Source: Micrococcales bacterium 31B (GTDB lineage Bacteria; Actinomycetota; Actinomycetes; Actinomycetales; Dermabacteraceae). From it: a DNA stretch of 46,065 nt. The notes below the pieces were generated by a model. The model did no database searches, was not told the DNA's origin, and saw only the letters and a program-made list of their open reading frames with translations. Positions within the stretch are counted from its first letter, which is position 1. Each line of letters starts with the position of its first letter. Below are positions 44,018 to 46,065 of this stretch, piece after piece. The translations under genes were made by a program, and so were the position numbers. Location of the stretch: the NCBI GenBank assembly GCA_022803075.1, contig JAFFTF010000002.1, forward strand, positions 476,441 through 522,505, read 5' to 3'.

Positions 44018-44913
44018 GACCTCGGGCGCTCGGCGCCGGCGTAGGGGAACCGCGCGCGGAAGTCATCGACGACCTCGGCCATCGTCACCCAGCGCACGCC
44101 CTCGTGCTGGTTGATGTGGTCGATGAGGCGTTCCAGCATCAGCAGCACCTGGGGGCGTCCGGAGACGTCGGGGTGGATGGTAATGGGGAACACGGCGTAG
44201 TCGAGTTCGCGGTAGACCCAATCGAATTGGTCTTGCCACATCTGCCCGATGTCGCGGGGGCTCACGAAGCCGTGCGAGTTGGGCGCGCCCTTCATGAACA
44301 TCATGGGAGGCAGGTCATCGACGTACCAGTTGGCGCCGATTTCGACGATGTCGATTTCTTCGCCGCGCTGCAGCGGGTGCATCCACTCCTTGGCGTCTTT
44401 GCTGAGGTCGATCTTGGTCCACGAGTCGCCGATGCGCGCGTAGAACGGCACGAAGTCGTTGTAGCCCTGCGAGTGATCGTAGTCGAATCCGAACTCTTTG
44501 AGCAGGCTCGGGGTGCGGGCGCTGAGTTCCCACCAGGGCGCGACGTAGCCGCGGGGGCGCACGTCGGTGAACTTGGCGAGGGCTTCGAGCGAGCGCTCCA
44601 TGACGTCGCGTTCTTGCTGTTCCGTCATGGCGACTGGGTTCTCGTGGGAGTACCCGTGCGCGCCGATTTCGTGCCCGGCGTCGACAATCATGCGCGTCGA
44701 ATCGGGGAAGGTTTCGGCGCTGTGGCCGGGAATGAACCAGCTGGCGGGGACGTTCTTTTGCGCAAACATTTTGAGCAGTCGGGGTACGCCGATTTCGCCC
44801 GCGAACATGCCGCGTTGGATGTCGCTGGGCGAGTCTTCGCCGCCGTAGCTGCCTAGCCATCCGGCGACCGCATCGATGTCAACGCCGAACGTGCACAGTA
44901 TTTCTTTGGCCAT
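44011..44913 (-). CDS. CE4/NodB-like deacetylase, PuuE/HpPgdA/imidase-like subgroup
   Basis: Metal-dependent amidohydrolase of the polysaccharide deacetylase fold, 300 residues, with no signal peptide. CE4 landmarks are Asp in [11 protein letters not shown] (Asp12/Asp14), the HxxxH metal pair His86 and His90 in [21 protein letters not shown], and [10 protein letters not shown] at about 247-255. The SGRP tail is seen in PuuE-type allantoinases and in the HpPgdA/cyclic imidase group rather than in wall or chitin deacetylases. The lack of export signals agrees with a cytoplasmic catabolic enzyme. ATG 44913 has AAAGGAG. It sits between an asparaginase and an MFS transporter. Peptidoglycan deacetylase remains possible. 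Confidence 0.82.
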   Translation of the reverse strand: MAKEILCTFGVDIDAVAGWLGSYGGEDSPSDIQRGMFAGEIGVPRLLKMFAQKNVPASWFIPGHSAETFPDSTRMIVDAGHEIGAHGYSHENPVAMTEQQERDVMERSLEALAKFTDVRPRGYVAPWWELSARTPSLLKEFGFDYDHSQGYNDFVPFYARIGDSWTKIDLSKDAKEWMHPLQRGEEIDIVEIGANWYVDDLPPMMFMKGAPNSHGFVSPRDIGQMWQDQFDWVYRELDYAVFPITIHPDVSGRPQVLLMLERLIDHINQHEGVRWVTMAEVVDDFRARFPYAGAERPRSW

Positions 44914-44980
44914 GGCCTTTTCTCCTTTGAATGGGGCACTGCTGTGATGGTTCTGAGGGAGCGGATCCCACTACGGGCAT

Positions 44981-46065
44981 TTAGTAGCGTTCGGTGAACT
45001 CCTTCCATCGCCGCAGGGGGTCGTCGGGGGTTTCGGCGCTAAGCAGCGCGAGGGCGACGCGCGCCTTGCGGCTCGTGAGTACTCCGGCGCTGACGCAGCC
45101 CGCACGCAGCAGGCTCATCTCGGACCCTTCGAAGTTGTAGGTGGAGCGCAGGATCTCCCCCGAGCCGGTGCGTGAGCCGATCACGACGGGGATCTCGGCG
45201 GCGAGCCTCGTGATGGCACGCATGTGCGAGGCACTGACGTGGCCGCCGCCGAAGGCGTCCAGCACCACGCCCGCGTAGCCGAGTCGCGGCAGGTCGGCGA
45301 GGTAGTGCAGGGGGTCGCCGAGGCTGAGCGGCACCATCGCGATGGGCGGGCAGTCGGTGCGGGGCAGAACTCTCGGTGGTGGCGACGGGCGGTGGGCAAG
45401 CCGGGGCTGACCTTCGTGGATCCAACCGAGGGGTCCGGCGGTCGGCCCCGAGGTGAAGGTCGCGGTGCTGGAGGTGTGCGCCTTGCGAACGAACCACGGG
45501 TCGTGAATTTCGTCGTTGAATACCACCACGGCGGGCAGCCCCGCGAGTGCTTCGGCGCCCGCGCAGAGGAGGGCGCCCAGGATGTTCGCCGCGCCGTCGG
45601 CGCCCGCGAGGGTGGGGTTGCGCATGGCGCCCGTGACGATCACGGGTCGATCGGTGGGGTTGAGCAGGCCGAGGGCGAAGCTGGTTTCTTCGATGGTGTC
45701 GGTGCCCTGGGTGATCACCACTCCGTGTGCGCCGTCGCGCAGGGCCATGGTGGCGCGGGCGCTCAGGGCGACGAGGTGCTCGAAGGTGAGGTTGGTGGAC
45801 GCGGTCTGCTCGAACTGCTCGGCCGTGACGGCGATGCCTGCGGGCAGGGCGCCGACGCTGCTGACGAGGTCTTCGGCGGTGAGCCGAGGGCTCACGCCCT
45901 CGGTCGGGGCGGACGCTCCGGCCCCGCCTTGGTCGGTCGCGGTGCTGCTGGCAATGGTGCCGCCGGTCGCGAGGTAGTGCACACGGCGGGCACTCTCGGC
46001 TGGGCTGGCAGGGGGGGTAGGTGCCGAAGTGGCGGCCGAAGTGGCGGCTGAAGTGGTTGCGGGGG
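44981..46065 (-). CDS. Asparaginase/amidase, probably 5' partial at the window edge
   Basis: Amidohydrolase of the bacterial L-asparaginase family. The first catalytic Thr is in HYLATGGTIASS and the second in ITQGTDTIEETSF. The C-terminal domain includes GYAGVVLDAFGGGHVSA and IPVVIGSRTGSGEI. The body is complete. A GTG at 45982 (VHYLATGG) could start it, giving 333 residues, but the frame is open to the right edge through an Ala/Thr/Ser/Pro-rich stretch ending SPAESARRVHY, and in related proteins basic residues often precede this strand. I therefore list it as possibly starting outside. Operon with the deacetylase (67-bp gap). Substrate could be Asn or another half-amide. Confidence 0.85.
   Translation of the reverse strand, partial: PATTSAATSAATSAPTPPASPAESARRVHYLATGGTIASSTATDQGGAGASAPTEGVSPRLTAEDLVSSVGALPAGIAVTAEQFEQTASTNLTFEHLVALSARATMALRDGAHGVVITQGTDTIEETSFALGLLNPTDRPVIVTGAMRNPTLAGADGAANILGALLCAGAEALAGLPAVVVFNDEIHDPWFVRKAHTSSTATFTSGPTAGPLGWIHEGQPRLAHRPSPPPRVLPRTDCPPIAMVPLSLGDPLHYLADLPRLGYAGVVLDAFGGGHVSASHMRAITRLAAEIPVVIGSRTGSGEILRSTYNFEGSEMSLLRAGCVSAGVLTSRKARVALALLSAETPDDPLRRWKEFTERY

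Noticed and set aside
1-46065. tRNA or rRNA genes, insertion sequences, integrases, toxin-antitoxin or restriction genes
   Set aside because: Scanned by eye for T-loop-like motifs, transposase signatures and known defence motifs on both strands; none found. A tRNAscan or IS search would be needed to exclude them fully.

Overview
The window is a gene-dense, high-GC actinobacterial chromosome segment. It carries about 37 protein genes and no tRNA, rRNA, CRISPR array, transposase or phage gene that I can recognise. The gene set is diagnostic of Actinomycetes: a DUF7455 protein beside the principal sigma factor, an Rv2175c-type DNA-binding protein divergent from a PknL-position Ser/Thr kinase, class II DAHP synthase, a dihaem QcrC in a qcrCAB cluster with ctaE/ctaC/ctaF, and a DUF3043 protein. 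From memory, the order from the prenyl synthase (9.4 kb) to DUF3043 (37.9 kb) follows the Mycobacterium tuberculosis Rv2173-Rv2206 block. The mannosyltransferase genes found there in Corynebacteriales (mptA, pimB) are absent. Together with the ROK glucokinase next to fadD, this suggests a non-mycolate actinomycete, perhaps of the Micrococcales; the genus cannot be told.

Layout. 1-2.7 kb: a sugar-type ABC solute-binding lipoprotein (5' end outside the window) converging with a ROK repressor. 2.8-5.7 kb: DUF7455 protein, principal sigma factor, universal stress protein. 5.9-8.6 kb: homoserine O-acetyltransferase and a DUF4192 protein with an 18-bp tandem repeat. 8.9-13.1 kb: lipoprotein, prenyl diphosphate synthase, Rv2175c-like regulator, PASTA kinase. 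13.1-20.4 kb: threonine aldolase, DAHP synthase, PlsC acyltransferase, a two-TM membrane protein, glucokinase, long-chain acyl-CoA synthetase. 20.4-23.5 kb: a Tat-type lipoprotein with an HExxH motif, a small Cys-rich protein, and a DEDDh exonuclease/GIY-YIG fusion.

23.7-32.8 kb holds the aerobic respiratory terminus: ctaE-qcrC-qcrA-qcrB on the plus strand and ctaC-ctaD-ctaF on the minus strand, with an acetyltransferase and a Ppx/GppA phosphatase between. Together these encode the obligate cytochrome bcc-aa3 supercomplex. 33.1-37.9 kb: leucyl/phenylalanyl-tRNA-protein transferase coupled to an AdoK-like PfkB kinase, an ErpA-type Fe-S carrier, a small membrane protein with an M20 dipeptidase, and DUF3043. 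38.0-42.5 kb: aspartyl-tRNA synthetase and a DeaD-type RNA helicase with an RGG-like tail and a roughly 500-bp upstream region.

42.6-46.1 kb is the most accessory-looking part. An asparaginase, a CE4-type deacetylase of the PuuE/imidase-like group and an MFS transporter lie head to tail, which would fit uptake and stepwise hydrolysis of a cyclic imide or related amide.

The window is mostly ordinary core genome. I found no clear new defence or mobile system. The points most worth a second look are the possible imide/amide catabolic cluster, the HExxH lipoprotein, the PASTA kinase/Rv2175c pair, three apparently leaderless GTG-start genes, a symmetric -10 element upstream of the sigma factor gene, a perfect 38-bp palindrome, and two tandem duplications.
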